Source of the DNA: Microbacter margulisiae
Lineage (GTDB): Bacteria > Bacteroidota > Bacteroidia > Bacteroidales > Paludibacteraceae
NCBI RefSeq assembly: GCF_014192515.1
Contig: NZ_JACHYB010000002.1
Location: forward strand, 1,248,187 to 1,312,186
Length of the DNA stretch: 64,000 nucleotides
Direction of reading: 5' to 3'
The notes beneath the pieces were generated by a model. The model had not been told where the DNA came from. It searched no databases and saw nothing but the letters and a program-made list of their open reading frames with translations. Shown piece by piece: positions 52,388 to 62,387 of this stretch. Each line of letters opens with the position of its first letter. Positions within the stretch are counted from its first letter, which is position 1. The position numbers and the translations under genes are program-made.

Positions 52388-54565
52388 ATGAAACGTATTT
52401 TTATTTGGTTCCTTTGTGCTGTCCTTTCTCTTCCCCTATCTGCGCAATGTTATCCTTTTCAGAATCCCCAATTACCGGACAGCGTGCGGATCAATAATCT
52501 TATTTCATTGATGACTTTGGCGGAAAAGGTCAATGCATTGTCAACATCTTTCGGTGTGCCTAGACTTGGCATCCGTGCTATAGGCCATTCCGAAGGCTTA
52601 CATGGCATGGCGCTCGGAGGACCAGCCAATTGGGGAAGCTATGGTTCTCCTAAACCTGTTACTTATCCTACTACCATCTTTCCGCAAGCCTATGGTTTGG
52701 GAGAAACATGGGATACTGCGCTCATTCGCAAGGTAGCTGATGTGGAAGCAACGGAAGTACGATATTATGTACAAAATCCGAACTTCGAAAAAGGAGGGCT
52801 TGTTGTGCGGGCGCCCAATGCCGATCTGGCGCGTGATCCTCGCTGGGGCAGAACGGAAGAGAGTTATGGGGAAGATCCTTATCTTACTTCATGTATGGCT
52901 GTTGCATTTATAAAAGGATTGCAAGGCGACAACCCACGCTATTGGAAAACGGCTTCATTGATGAAACATTTCATGGCAAACAGCAACGAAGACGGGCGCG
53001 ACTCTACGTCGTCAAATTTTGACGAACGGCTCTTCCGCGAATATTATGGGTACCCATTCTATAAAGGCATCACTGAAGGCGGGGCGCAAGCCATAATGGC
53101 ATCCTACAACTCGTGGAACGGCACACCCATGTGTGTCAACCCTGTTTTGAACCATGTCGTGCGCAAAGAATGGGGCAATCATGGCATTATCTGTACCGAC
53201 GGCGGCGCACTGAAGCTGCTCATTACTGCACATCATGCCTATCCAACATTGGCACAGGGAGCGGCTGCCACTATCAAAGCAGGTGTCGGTCAGTTTCTGG
53301 ACAATTACAAACCGGCTGTTTACGAAGCGTTGCGAAAAGGATATATCACTGTGGCAGACATTGACAAGGTATTAAAAGATAATTTTTACGTTGCTCTCCG
53401 GCTGGGACTCCTGGATGGAAATCAAACCAAAGTGCCTTATGCCAATATCGGCGTCACCGATACGGTAGCTCCCTGGCGCAGCCCGAAGGTGCATCAATTC
53501 GTGCGGCTCGTTACTGCTAAATCGATCGTATTGCTCAAGAACAATGACCATTTGCTCCCGCTCGATTTGCATAAAATCAAATCCATTGCCGTCATCGGCC
53601 CGCGGGCAAACAGTGTGATTCTCGACTGGTACAGCGGGACACCTCCCTATAGAGTGTCAGTATTGCAGGGAATTAGAAATGCCGTCGGAAAGAATGTCAT
53701 CGTACGCTATGCACCATCCGACCAGATGGATGAGGCGGCCAATGCTGCAAAAGCGTCCGATGTAGCCATTGTATGTATAGGGAACCATCCCTATGGAACC
53801 GATCCGAAATGGATGTATTCGCCTATCCCAAGTGACGGGCGCGAGGGTGTTGACCGCAAAGCCTTATCGCTCGAAATGGAAGACCTGGCCAAAGTAGTTT
53901 ATAAAGCCAATCCCAATACCATATTACTCCTTATTAGCAGTTTCCCCTTTGCCATCAACTGGTCGGAACAACATCTGCCGGCTATTTTACACGTCACACA
54001 ATGCAGCCAGGAGCTAGGCAACGGCGTGGCAGATGTCCTGTTCGGAAAGGTCGACCCTGCCGGACGCACTACACAAACATGGGTAAAATCTATTGCCGAC
54101 CTCCCTCCAATGATGGATTATAACATTCGCGACGGACGTACCTATATGTACTTTAAAGGGAACCCCCTTTATCCTTTTGGCTATGGGCTTAGCTACACTA
54201 CTTTCGCCTATTCGCATTTGAAAACAAATGCTACCGTTATACATCCCAACGACACCTTGCTGGTCTCAGTTGCTATAAAAAACACGGGAAAATATGACGG
54301 AGATGAAGTCCCTCAATTATATGTATCATTCCCCGATTCAAAAGTATCCCGTCCCATGGAAGAACTCAGGGGATTTCAACGCGTTTTTATCAAAACGGGA
54401 GAAACAAAAACCGTCACCTTCCCGCTGAAAGTTTCCGATCTTGCCTATTGGAATACAACCAAACATGCCTTTACCATCGAACCTGGCAAAGTAATCCTGA
54501 AAATAGGCGCTTCATCAACTGATATACGCTTGCACAAGAACGTGAAAATAGACAATTATGAATGA
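52388..54565 (+). CDS. GH3 beta-glycosidase (beta-xylosidase-like), third of three
   Basis: 725 residues with signal peptide MKRIFIWFLCAVLSLPLSAQ. Nucleophile Asp271 in IICTDGGALKLL. Motifs GVPRLGIRAIGHSEGLHGMA, RAPNADLARDPRWGRTEESY and LMKHFMANSNEDGRDSTSSN place it in the GH3 branch that includes beta-xylosidases and alpha-L-arabinofuranosidases; the nucleophile loop (TDGGA) is close to their SDCGA. It ends with YPFGYGLSYTTFAYSHL and a fibronectin-like domain. It is the last enzyme of the locus. Confidence 0.88.
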   Translation: MKRIFIWFLCAVLSLPLSAQCYPFQNPQLPDSVRINNLISLMTLAEKVNALSTSFGVPRLGIRAIGHSEGLHGMALGGPANWGSYGSPKPVTYPTTIFPQAYGLGETWDTALIRKVADVEATEVRYYVQNPNFEKGGLVVRAPNADLARDPRWGRTEESYGEDPYLTSCMAVAFIKGLQGDNPRYWKTASLMKHFMANSNEDGRDSTSSNFDERLFREYYGYPFYKGITEGGAQAIMASYNSWNGTPMCVNPVLNHVVRKEWGNHGIICTDGGALKLLITAHHAYPTLAQGAAATIKAGVGQFLDNYKPAVYEALRKGYITVADIDKVLKDNFYVALRLGLLDGNQTKVPYANIGVTDTVAPWRSPKVHQFVRLVTAKSIVLLKNNDHLLPLDLHKIKSIAVIGPRANSVILDWYSGTPPYRVSVLQGIRNAVGKNVIVRYAPSDQMDEAANAAKASDVAIVCIGNHPYGTDPKWMYSPIPSDGREGVDRKALSLEMEDLAKVVYKANPNTILLLISSFPFAINWSEQHLPAILHVTQCSQELGNGVADVLFGKVDPAGRTTQTWVKSIADLPPMMDYNIRDGRTYMYFKGNPLYPFGYGLSYTTFAYSHLKTNATVIHPNDTLLVSVAIKNTGKYDGDEVPQLYVSFPDSKVSRPMEELRGFQRVFIKTGETKTVTFPLKVSDLAYWNTTKHAFTIEPGKVILKIGASSTDIRLHKNVKIDNYE

Positions 54566-54644
54566 CCATTCCCTATTATCATATCTTGAATGTAAAGAAT
54601 TTATATGCCATTTCATGGCCATAAATCTCACACAATATAATTCA

Positions 54645-54652
54645 TATCTTTG
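54645..54652 (+). promoter_or_regulatory. -7 box TATCTTTG before the outer-membrane protein gene
   Basis: Perfect TAnnTTTG about 145 bp before ATG 54797. No clear -33 element. Confidence 0.4.
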
Positions 54653-54796
54653 TATTAAGTTTTAATATGAAAGCTATTACGTTAATATTTATTCGAACAG
54701 ATATCCTCCTAACATCGCGACTTGGCTATGTTACCAAAAAATATCAATGAAAATGAGTTGAATGATAATAAGCAATCATAAACCATTACTAATCGT

Positions 54797-56023
54797 ATGA
54801 GAACACATGTACTTGTCCTGCTTGCCTTTGTTGCAACCGGTTGTTTTGCCCAGGCTCCCTTTAAAAAAGGATATTTCATAAACAATAGCAACCAAAAGAC
54901 AGAATGTTTGATCAAAAATGATGACTGGAAAAATAATCCGAAGTCATTTGAATATAAGATCAATGAAAGGGGTGAGGTTAAACAGGGAAATCTGGCTACT
55001 GTCAAAGAGTTTGGCATAGATGGTTATTCAAAATATGTAAGAACTTCTGTCAATATCGATCGTTCTCCAATGTTAACATCCGATCTTTCCAACACACGAA
55101 ATCCTGTTTGGGAAAAAGATACATTGTTTCTGAAAGTGATTCTTGAAGGGAAGGCCTCTCTTTATTATTATGATAATGGATACATTGTGCGATTCTTCTA
55201 TTCGGTGGCAAGCACTCCTATTCAGCAGTTGATTTATAAAGAATATCTGACAGGTGAAACCGGAATAGCGACGAACTCCGATTATCAAAATCAATTATGG
55301 TTGTATGTCAGGGCAAAAGGAGCAACAATGAATTCTATGCGTTATATCTCGTACGGCGTAAGTGATCTGGAGCATTATTTTAATAAATATAACACCGAAT
55401 ATTCGGGAGCATACGCATCTGCACAGTTCGAAACAACGCAGGATATACAAGTCCCAGTAAACATAAGGATCACCCCAGGAATCGACGTTACATCATTAGC
55501 TATTGAAAATAATTTTGTTGGCTCACCGCGATATGCAGATTATGGACATGCATCAGTATTTAGAATAGGATTGGAAGGAGAATTCCTGTTACCATTTAAT
55601 CATCATAATTGGGGTGTTGTCATTGAACCGGCATATCAATTGCTTAATGCACATCCTAAAGGCTCAAGTTCCACCGTGCATCTGAGTTTTGTTGAATTTC
55701 CGGTAGGACTACGGCGTTATTTTGTCTTTAAGAACTGGAAGCTATTCCTTGATGGCTTCTATACCAATGATTATGGACTGACATTCAATTCCAACTTCCA
55801 GGTAGATCCTTTTTATTTTGAGACGCCTTACAAAATAAAAAGAGTCGGTGGAAGTTTTGCTATAGGAGGAGGATTCGGTTATTCTCTGCTTAGCGTGGAA
55901 CTCCGGTATTATACTTCTACAAACTTTCTGGATAATTATATTAATTGGGACTCTAATTACAACAGAGTAGCCCTTATAGTTGGGATCCGGATATTCGGAA
56001 CAAGGACAAAATATCAGAAATAA
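54797..56023 (+). CDS. Secreted protein with C-terminal outer-membrane beta-barrel-like region
   Basis: 408 residues. The signal peptide is MRTHVLVLLAFVATGCFAQ. Residues about 22-190 form a soluble domain (KKGYFINNSNQKTECLIKND, ...GIDGYSKYVRTSVNIDRSP) of a kind common in Bacteroidetes outer-membrane proteins. Residues about 215-405 alternate polar and apolar residues with aromatic strand ends (VRIGLEGEFLL-like, VEFPVGLRRYFVF, ALIVGIRIFGTRTKYQK), as in 8-10-strand barrels. Function is unknown. It stands alone between the glycosidase locus and miaB. Confidence 0.6.
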   Translation: MRTHVLVLLAFVATGCFAQAPFKKGYFINNSNQKTECLIKNDDWKNNPKSFEYKINERGEVKQGNLATVKEFGIDGYSKYVRTSVNIDRSPMLTSDLSNTRNPVWEKDTLFLKVILEGKASLYYYDNGYIVRFFYSVASTPIQQLIYKEYLTGETGIATNSDYQNQLWLYVRAKGATMNSMRYISYGVSDLEHYFNKYNTEYSGAYASAQFETTQDIQVPVNIRITPGIDVTSLAIENNFVGSPRYADYGHASVFRIGLEGEFLLPFNHHNWGVVIEPAYQLLNAHPKGSSSTVHLSFVEFPVGLRRYFVFKNWKLFLDGFYTNDYGLTFNSNFQVDPFYFETPYKIKRVGGSFAIGGGFGYSLLSVELRYYTSTNFLDNYINWDSNYNRVALIVGIRIFGTRTKYQK

Positions 56024-56294
56024 CGTATTTATCCTTAGTGATTTAAGTAGGAAATAATATTGTAAATCTTCCCGATTGAAATCAATAAAGTTCCTCTCTT
56101 GTGTTAGAGGAATTTAGGGAACGGCTTTAATATTGGGATGCACATGTGCCTCAGTATCTATGTATTTTGGTCCATTCCAGGAAAGATTTCTGGAATATCA
56201 TTGTTTCTTGGGCAGAGTTAAAGATTACCGGATGAAGAGAAACGATCCCTTTTCCTCCCTTTCCCGCGTCATGGAACAATATTCAAAAAATGCG

Positions 56295-56302
56295 TATCTT
56301 TG
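56295..56302 (+). promoter_or_regulatory. -7 box TATCTTTG of miaB
   Basis: Perfect TAnnTTTG, 24 bp before ATG 56327. This argues against the upstream in-frame TTG at 56300 as the start, since it lies inside the promoter. The preceding gap 56024-56290 holds only a small hairpin (ATTCCAG/CTGGAAT at about 56175-56197). Confidence 0.6.
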
Positions 56303-56326
56303 CCACAAATTAAGTGCTTACTATTC

Positions 56327-57700
56327 ATGCAATCAACATACAACAAAGATACAGAAGAGACAGGAACGCCTGCTCTTCCTAAAAAATTATACATTGAAAC
56401 TTATGGATGCCAGATGAATGCAGCAGATTCGGAGGTTGTGGCTTCCATCCTGAAAATGGATGACTACGAGCTAACCGATCAGCTGAACGAAGCGGACGCT
56501 ATCCTGATGAACACCTGTTCCGTGAGGGACAATGCAGAGCAGCGTGTCATCCACCGTTTGCAGCAGTTTGACAGCCTGAAAAAGAAAAAGGAACGGTTGA
56601 TCGTAGGCGTTATCGGCTGTATGGCCGAGAGGGCAAAAGAAGATCTCATCAATCATTATGGTGTTGATGTAGTTGCCGGCCCTGATGCCTATCTTGATCT
56701 TCCGCATCTGATGCAAAGCGCGTTGCAGGGCGAAAAAGCCATCAATGTGAATCTCTCCACAACAGAGACGTATAGCAAAGTGCTTCCGGCACGTATTGGG
56801 GCTTCTATTTCGGGATATGTTTCCATTACGCGGGGATGCAACAATTTTTGTTCTTACTGCATAGTGCCTTACACCCGGGGGCGCGAACGCAGCCGTGATG
56901 TGGAAAGTATTTTGCAGGAAGTGGCCGATTTGCAGCAAAAAGGATACCGCGAAGTGATCCTCCTGGGGCAAAACGTGAACTCTTATTTGTCGCGTCAACC
57001 CGATAGCAACATTGATTTCCCCGCATTGCTGAAACTCGTTGCCGAAGCAGCTCCCGGATTGCGTATCCGCTTTACAACATCACATCCCAAGGACATGAGC
57101 GATAAAACACTGGAAGTTATGGCGGCTTATCCGAATTTATGCAAAAATATCCACCTTCCCGTGCAGTCAGGAAGCAATCGCATATTGCACAAGATGAACC
57201 GCAAATACACACGCGAGTGGTATCTGGACCGTATTGCAGCTATCCGGCGGATCTTACCTGAAGCGAGCATCACGACGGACGTTTTTTGCGGATTCCCGAC
57301 AGAGACGGATGAAGATCATGAACAGACCCTTTCATTGATGCGTGAGGTGGGTTTCGACGCCGCCTTTATGTTCAAATATTCGGAAAGGCCGGGCACTTTT
57401 GCCGCAAAACATTTGCCGGACGATATCTCCGAGCCGGTAAAAGTGAAACGGTTGCAGGAGATCATTGATTTGCAAAACCAACTCTCGGCCGAAAGCAACA
57501 AAGCAGCTATTGGCAAAACCTTTGAGGTGTTGGTGGAAGGATTTTCAAAAAGGTCGCGTGAACATTTCTTTGGAAGGACATCCCAGAACAAGGTGGTTGT
57601 TTTCCCCAAGGCGGGTTATCACATCGGCGACCGGGTTGAGGTACGCATTACCGATGCTTCGTCGGCAACCCTCCAGGGAGAACCCATAATGCATTCATAA
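56327..57700 (+). CDS. miaB: tRNA-2-methylthio-N6-dimethylallyladenosine synthase
   Basis: 457 residues from ATG 56327. N-terminal UPF0004 domain with three cluster cysteines (ETYGCQMNAADSE, NTCSVRDNAEQR, VIGCMAERAK). Radical-SAM domain with RGCNNFCSYCIVPYTRGRER, the CxxxCxxC site. The C-terminal TRAM domain (about 390-455) ends the protein. It adds a methylthio group to i6A37 of tRNAs reading UNN codons. The YfhO-like gene follows by 63 bp on the same strand. Confidence 0.96.
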   Translation: MQSTYNKDTEETGTPALPKKLYIETYGCQMNAADSEVVASILKMDDYELTDQLNEADAILMNTCSVRDNAEQRVIHRLQQFDSLKKKKERLIVGVIGCMAERAKEDLINHYGVDVVAGPDAYLDLPHLMQSALQGEKAINVNLSTTETYSKVLPARIGASISGYVSITRGCNNFCSYCIVPYTRGRERSRDVESILQEVADLQQKGYREVILLGQNVNSYLSRQPDSNIDFPALLKLVAEAAPGLRIRFTTSHPKDMSDKTLEVMAAYPNLCKNIHLPVQSGSNRILHKMNRKYTREWYLDRIAAIRRILPEASITTDVFCGFPTETDEDHEQTLSLMREVGFDAAFMFKYSERPGTFAAKHLPDDISEPVKVKRLQEIIDLQNQLSAESNKAAIGKTFEVLVEGFSKRSREHFFGRTSQNKVVVFPKAGYHIGDRVEVRITDASSATLQGEPIMHS

Positions 57701-57763
57701 TTATTTCAAAACACTTGAAGAGTCATCAGATATTGCCGTAAAACATTAAAAAACACAGCACAA

Positions 57764-60244
57764 ATGAACAAACAAATTTGGTCGAAATCAGTACCGCACC
57801 TTGTGGCAATTCTTTTTTTCATTATCGTTTCTTATATCTATTTCAGTCCGGTTATTGAAGGAAAGGTCGTGATTGGCCATGATAACCAGACATGGGCGGG
57901 CATGTCAAAAGAAACAATGGATTATAATGCCACCCATAAAACGCCTACGCTATGGACAAACAGTATGTTTGGCGGAATGCCGACCTATCAGATTGCAATG
58001 AAAACACCTGCCGACGCAGTGAGCTTCATTTATTCCTTTTTTACGGTTTTCCCACGTCCGGTTTACTACCTGATATTATATCTAATCGGTTTTTATATCC
58101 TAATGCTTGCTTTGCGCATCAATCCGTGGCTGAGCATGATAGGTGCGGCGGCGTTTGCTTTTGCTTCATATAATTTTATCATCATTGCCGCCGGACATAG
58201 CAGCAAGGCGATTACAATTGCCTACATGGCGCCTGTGATTGGCAGCGTGGTGATGGCTTTCAGGGAACGACGATGGCTCGGGGCAATATTGACTGCTATC
58301 TTCCTGGGACTGGGCATTAAAGCAGGACATTTCCAGATTGTCTATTATGTGCTGATTATTATTCTTATCCTGGGCATTTCGGAACTGATTTACAGCATAA
58401 AAGACAAACAGTTTGGTGACTTTCTGAAAACACTTGGCGCATTGGGCATCAGCCTGGTGCTGGCTGTAGGGATTAATGCCACAACGTTGCTTACCACTTA
58501 TGAATATGGCCAGTATTCGATGCGGGGACAAGGATCATCGGCCTCTCAAAATCACCAGAGTAACAAAGGCGGACTGGATAAGGATTATATTACCCAATGG
58601 AGTTATGGGATTGGAGAAACATTAACATTGCTGATCCCCGATTTCCGTGGCGGTGCAAGCGATGGAACATTGACGGAGAATTCGGCAACGGGTCAGAAGC
58701 TCGACGCTTTGGGAGCGGATGCTTCACAGATAATGAGTACTCAAAAATGGCCGCTTTACTGGGGGAACCAACCAATGACCTCAGGCCCTGTTTATGTAGG
58801 GGCTATTGTTTGCTTCCTTTTTGTCCTTGGATTGTTTTTGGTGGAAGGACGTTATAAGTGGTGGCTTCTGGCAGCTACTATCCTGTCTGTTATGCTGGCA
58901 TGGGGTAAAAACTTCGGACTGATGACAGACTTCTTTATCGATCATGTACCTATGTATAATAAGTTCCGAACGGTATCCATGATTCTGGTCATTGCCGGAT
59001 ATACCATGCCGATTTTGGCCGTGTTGGCCATACAGCGTATTGTGAAGGGCGAATATGATCAGGAAAAATTCAAAAAAGCGCTTTACTGGTCATTGGGCAT
59101 CACGGGAGGTCTGAGTTTGCTTTTTGCGCTGATACCTTCGCTGGCCGGTAATTTTATGTCACCGTCAGATAACCAGTTTACCGGAAATTATGCTTTCCTG
59201 CAAAACACATTGCCAATAGACCGTGAATCGTTGCTTCGCTCTGACGCGTTCCGTTCGTTCATCTTCATCCTGTTGGCAGGAGCTGCCATCTGGTTGTTTA
59301 CAAAAAAGAAAATCAATACCTCATGGCTTTACATCAGTCTTGGTGTTTTGATTTTACTTGACATGTATCCCGTCGCAAAACGCTATCTGAACGATAGCAA
59401 CTTTGAATCGAAGACAGTTGCTGCAAGCATTAAACCCAGTGTTGCCGATAAAGCCATTTTGCAGGACACAACGTATTATCGTGTGCTGAATTTATCGGTA
59501 AGTCCGTTTAATGATGCCTCGACTTCCTATTTTCATAAGAGCATCGGAGGTTATCATGGCGCAAAATTGCGCGAATATCAGGATTTGATAGACGCACAAC
59601 TGATTCCTGAAATTGAATCCATCTTTAGTTCGTTCAAACAGGCCAAAACAGCAGCAGACATACAACAGCCCCTGGCAGCACAGGTAGTGTTGAATATGCT
59701 TGATATGAAATACCTGATCTACGATCCGCAGGCTCCCCCGATCCTTAATCCATATGCTAACGGAAGCCAATGGCTGATCCGGAAAGTCGTTACGGTACCC
59801 GATCAGGCAGCTGCCCTTCAGAAAGTAGGACAGATTGATACCAAACATGAGGCAGTAGTGACACAATCTGTGGCAACTACTCTGCCATCGTCATTCGGGA
59901 GCGATACTACAGCTACAATTACCCTGCAGAAATATGAACCCAATAAACTGGTCTATGATTATCAGTCAAAGAGTCCCCAGATTGCTGTCTTCTCGGAAAT
60001 TTATTATCCCAAAGGATGGAACGCTTATATTGACGGGAAGAAGGTGCCGTTTGTCAAAGCAGATTACCTGTTGCGCGCAATGGCGCTTAATGCAGGTCAG
60101 TATCAGATTATGTTCCGGTTTGATCCGAAATCATATTCACTTGGAAATGCCATTTCGATGATTTCTTCTATCCTGTTGATCCTCTTTGTGCTGGGTGGTC
60201 TGTTTTTGCTTTTCAGAAAATGCAGGAAAAAAAGAGAACAATAA
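57764..60244 (+). CDS. YfhO-family large membrane protein
   Basis: 826 residues. About 12 membrane helices lie in the first ~530 residues, with the family motif GHDNQTWAGMSKE and TPTLWTNSMFGGMPTYQIAM in the first external loop. A soluble region (about 540-790) follows, and one last membrane helix (ISSILLILFVLGGLFLLF) before a basic tail. YfhO-like proteins have a GT-C-type fold and are linked to glycosylation of teichoic acids or surface glycans in other phyla; the role in Bacteroidetes is unclear. The gene is common next to cell-envelope genes. Confidence 0.8.
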   Translation: MNKQIWSKSVPHLVAILFFIIVSYIYFSPVIEGKVVIGHDNQTWAGMSKETMDYNATHKTPTLWTNSMFGGMPTYQIAMKTPADAVSFIYSFFTVFPRPVYYLILYLIGFYILMLALRINPWLSMIGAAAFAFASYNFIIIAAGHSSKAITIAYMAPVIGSVVMAFRERRWLGAILTAIFLGLGIKAGHFQIVYYVLIIILILGISELIYSIKDKQFGDFLKTLGALGISLVLAVGINATTLLTTYEYGQYSMRGQGSSASQNHQSNKGGLDKDYITQWSYGIGETLTLLIPDFRGGASDGTLTENSATGQKLDALGADASQIMSTQKWPLYWGNQPMTSGPVYVGAIVCFLFVLGLFLVEGRYKWWLLAATILSVMLAWGKNFGLMTDFFIDHVPMYNKFRTVSMILVIAGYTMPILAVLAIQRIVKGEYDQEKFKKALYWSLGITGGLSLLFALIPSLAGNFMSPSDNQFTGNYAFLQNTLPIDRESLLRSDAFRSFIFILLAGAAIWLFTKKKINTSWLYISLGVLILLDMYPVAKRYLNDSNFESKTVAASIKPSVADKAILQDTTYYRVLNLSVSPFNDASTSYFHKSIGGYHGAKLREYQDLIDAQLIPEIESIFSSFKQAKTAADIQQPLAAQVVLNMLDMKYLIYDPQAPPILNPYANGSQWLIRKVVTVPDQAAALQKVGQIDTKHEAVVTQSVATTLPSSFGSDTTATITLQKYEPNKLVYDYQSKSPQIAVFSEIYYPKGWNAYIDGKKVPFVKADYLLRAMALNAGQYQIMFRFDPKSYSLGNAISMISSILLILFVLGGLFLLFRKCRKKREQ

Positions 60245-60288
60245 ACGATTGATTGGTTAGCTTCGGATAAATAACAGACATAAAACGC

Positions 60289-60296
60289 TATCTTTG
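60289..60296 (+). promoter_or_regulatory. -7 box TATCTTTG of the ftsX operon
   Basis: Perfect TAnnTTTG, 79 bp before ATG 60375. It would drive ftsX, DUF3098, uppP and truB. Confidence 0.5.
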
Positions 60297-60374
60297 CAGG
60301 CGTGAAACCAACCCGGTTTTCGGGAAGGATTATTCTGAAGCATTTACAGGAAACACGGTTAAAGCAGAAAGAGA

Positions 60375-61253
60375 ATGTCACATCGTGCATCAAGGCAAAA
60401 AAAGCGGTTTTTTAACTTGCATGTTATCTCCACGATAAGTATTGCATTTGTACTTTTCCTCATAGGACTCATCTCCATACTGGTTATTATTGGGAATGAT
60501 GTATCAAACTATGTGAAGGAAAACGTGAACATGTCAGTTGTCATCGAGGATAGCATTTCCCCGCATGATTTGCAGGTGGTGCAGCAATTGATTCAAACAA
60601 TGCCTGGTGTAAAATCCTATGAATATATCAGCAAGGAGCAGGCCTTAAAAGATCATATCCGCGATTTGGGAGAAAATCCTGCCGATTTTCTGGGCTACAA
60701 TCCTTTGCTGGCTTCTTTTGAAGTGAAACTGACCTCTTTTTATGCTAATACAGACAGTGTGTCCCATATCGAGAAACGGTTGAAAAAATATGCCGGCGTG
60801 AAGCAGGTTATTTACCAAAAAGATATTATCCAGCTGGTAAATGATAATTTAACCAAGACAGGCTATTTCCTGATGGGGATAGCGGCTATTCTGATCTTTA
60901 TTTCGACGGTATTGCTGAATAATACGATCCGGTTGAGTATTTATTCCAAGCGGTTTGTGATTAATACCATGCGTTTGGTAGGCGCTAAGGCATGGTTTAT
61001 CCGCCGGGCGTTTGTGTGGCGGTATTTGTGGAACGGACTCATTGCCGCTGTAATAGCGCTGGCGTTGCTTGGTGTTGCTGCCTATTATGTTCAGATTGCC
61101 CTTGGCGTCAACTTTAATCTGTACAACCTTCGTGTTGAGCTGATGGTTAGCGGGGTAGTAGTCCTGTTCGGATTGCTGATCAGCTTCTTTGCTGCCCTTT
61201 TTGCCGTAAACCGCTATATACGGATGCGAACTAATGATATGTATTTTATTTAG
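60375..61253 (+). CDS. ftsX: Cell-division protein FtsX
   Basis: 292 residues, four membrane helices: one near residues 20-42 and three in the C-terminal FtsX permease domain (about 170-285). The periplasmic domain follows the first helix (VNMSVVIEDSISPHDLQVVQ ... MPGVKSYEYISKEQAL). FtsX with FtsE forms an ABC-like complex that transmits signals to cell-wall hydrolases at division. FtsE is not adjacent; in this phylum ftsX often stands without it. First gene of a conserved envelope/tRNA operon. Confidence 0.9.
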   Translation: MSHRASRQKKRFFNLHVISTISIAFVLFLIGLISILVIIGNDVSNYVKENVNMSVVIEDSISPHDLQVVQQLIQTMPGVKSYEYISKEQALKDHIRDLGENPADFLGYNPLLASFEVKLTSFYANTDSVSHIEKRLKKYAGVKQVIYQKDIIQLVNDNLTKTGYFLMGIAAILIFISTVLLNNTIRLSIYSKRFVINTMRLVGAKAWFIRRAFVWRYLWNGLIAAVIALALLGVAAYYVQIALGVNFNLYNLRVELMVSGVVVLFGLLISFFAALFAVNRYIRMRTNDMYFI

Positions 61254-61290
61254 TCCATAGTATTTACCAAAACATTAATACTTTCTACTG

Positions 61291-61566
61291 ATGAAACAGA
61301 CAAAACAACCGGTAAAAACCGATGAAACGCAAAACCAGAGGGATTTTGCCCTGGGAAAGACCAATTGGATTTTAATAGGCGTTTCTGTGTTTATGATCAT
61401 TTTAGGTTTTCTTCTCATGACAGGCGGTAAGTCAGGATCGGTATTTAATCCGGATATTTTTAGCACACGACGCATCACTGTTGGCCCAATGATTTCTTTA
61501 TTTGGCTTCTTATCTATGTTCTTTTCTATCATGTGGCGTAACAAAAAGGAGGACGAGAATAAATGA
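61291..61566 (+). CDS. DUF3098 small membrane protein
   Basis: 91 residues with two membrane helices (about 28-48 and 67-87) and the motif GSVFNPDIFSTRRITVGP between them, typical of DUF3098. No function is known. It sits between ftsX and uppP, and its stop overlaps the uppP start as ATGA, so expression is coupled. Confidence 0.88.
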   Translation: MKQTKQPVKTDETQNQRDFALGKTNWILIGVSVFMIILGFLLMTGGKSGSVFNPDIFSTRRITVGPMISLFGFLSMFFSIMWRNKKEDENK

Positions 61567-62366
61567 CCTGGTTACATACCCTCATCTTATCGGTTATAGA
61601 AGGCCTTACCGAATTTTTGCCCGTTTCATCAACTGGTCACATGGCTTTAGCCGGAGCTTTTATGGGCATTGATAAAAACGCTTTTACTAAATTATTTATT
61701 GAGAATATCCAGTTTGGAACCATTTTATCGGTGGTTGTTGTGTATTGGAGAAAATTTATTGACTTCAAAAGCTGGCATTTTTATCTCAAATTAATCCTGG
61801 CATTGATTCCTTCTGCTGTGGTTGGTTTGTTGTTGAAGAGTTATATCGACAACGCCCTGCAAACTCCGTTGATGATTGCGTTTACCATGTTCGGAGGTGG
61901 CTTTGTCCTTTTGTTCGTTGACAAATGGTTCCTGAATCCAACGATTCATTCCGAAGAAGAAATTCCTTATAAAAAAGCATGGATGATCGGTGTGTATCAG
62001 ATATTATCGGTTGTGCTTCCCGGATTGAGCAGAAGCGCTTCGACAATTATCGGCGGGATGCAACAAAAACTGACGCGTAAAGCCGCTGCCGAGTTTTCGT
62101 TTTTTCTTGGAGTGCCTACCCTGGCAGGCGCATTTGTAGTAAGCTTTTGGGATGCTTATAAGAAAACTCCTGAATTGCTGACGCACCATAACCTTATGCT
62201 GCTCGCAGCAGGTAACTTTATCGGGTTTGTGGTAGCTATCTTTGCCATCAAAGGTTTTATTGCTTATTTAACCAAACACGGATTCAAATTTTTCGGCTAT
62301 TACCGTATTATCTTCGGTTTTATCATTATTGTACTGTTACTATTGCACGTCCACGTTGACTTTTAA
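61563..62366 (+). CDS. uppP: Undecaprenyl-diphosphate phosphatase
   Basis: 267 residues, about eight membrane helices. The two catalytic motifs are present: EGLTEFLPVSSTGHM (residues about 14-28) and PGLSRSASTIIGGM (about 155-168). It recycles the lipid carrier for peptidoglycan and glycan synthesis, and its loss or gain alters bacitracin sensitivity. It overlaps DUF3098 by 4 bp and is followed by truB after 21 bp. Confidence 0.96.
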   Translation: MTWLHTLILSVIEGLTEFLPVSSTGHMALAGAFMGIDKNAFTKLFIENIQFGTILSVVVVYWRKFIDFKSWHFYLKLILALIPSAVVGLLLKSYIDNALQTPLMIAFTMFGGGFVLLFVDKWFLNPTIHSEEEIPYKKAWMIGVYQILSVVLPGLSRSASTIIGGMQQKLTRKAAAEFSFFLGVPTLAGAFVVSFWDAYKKTPELLTHHNLMLLAAGNFIGFVVAIFAIKGFIAYLTKHGFKFFGYYRIIFGFIIIVLLLLHVHVDF

Positions 62367-62387
62367 TGCGATACGAAATTTTTTTAC

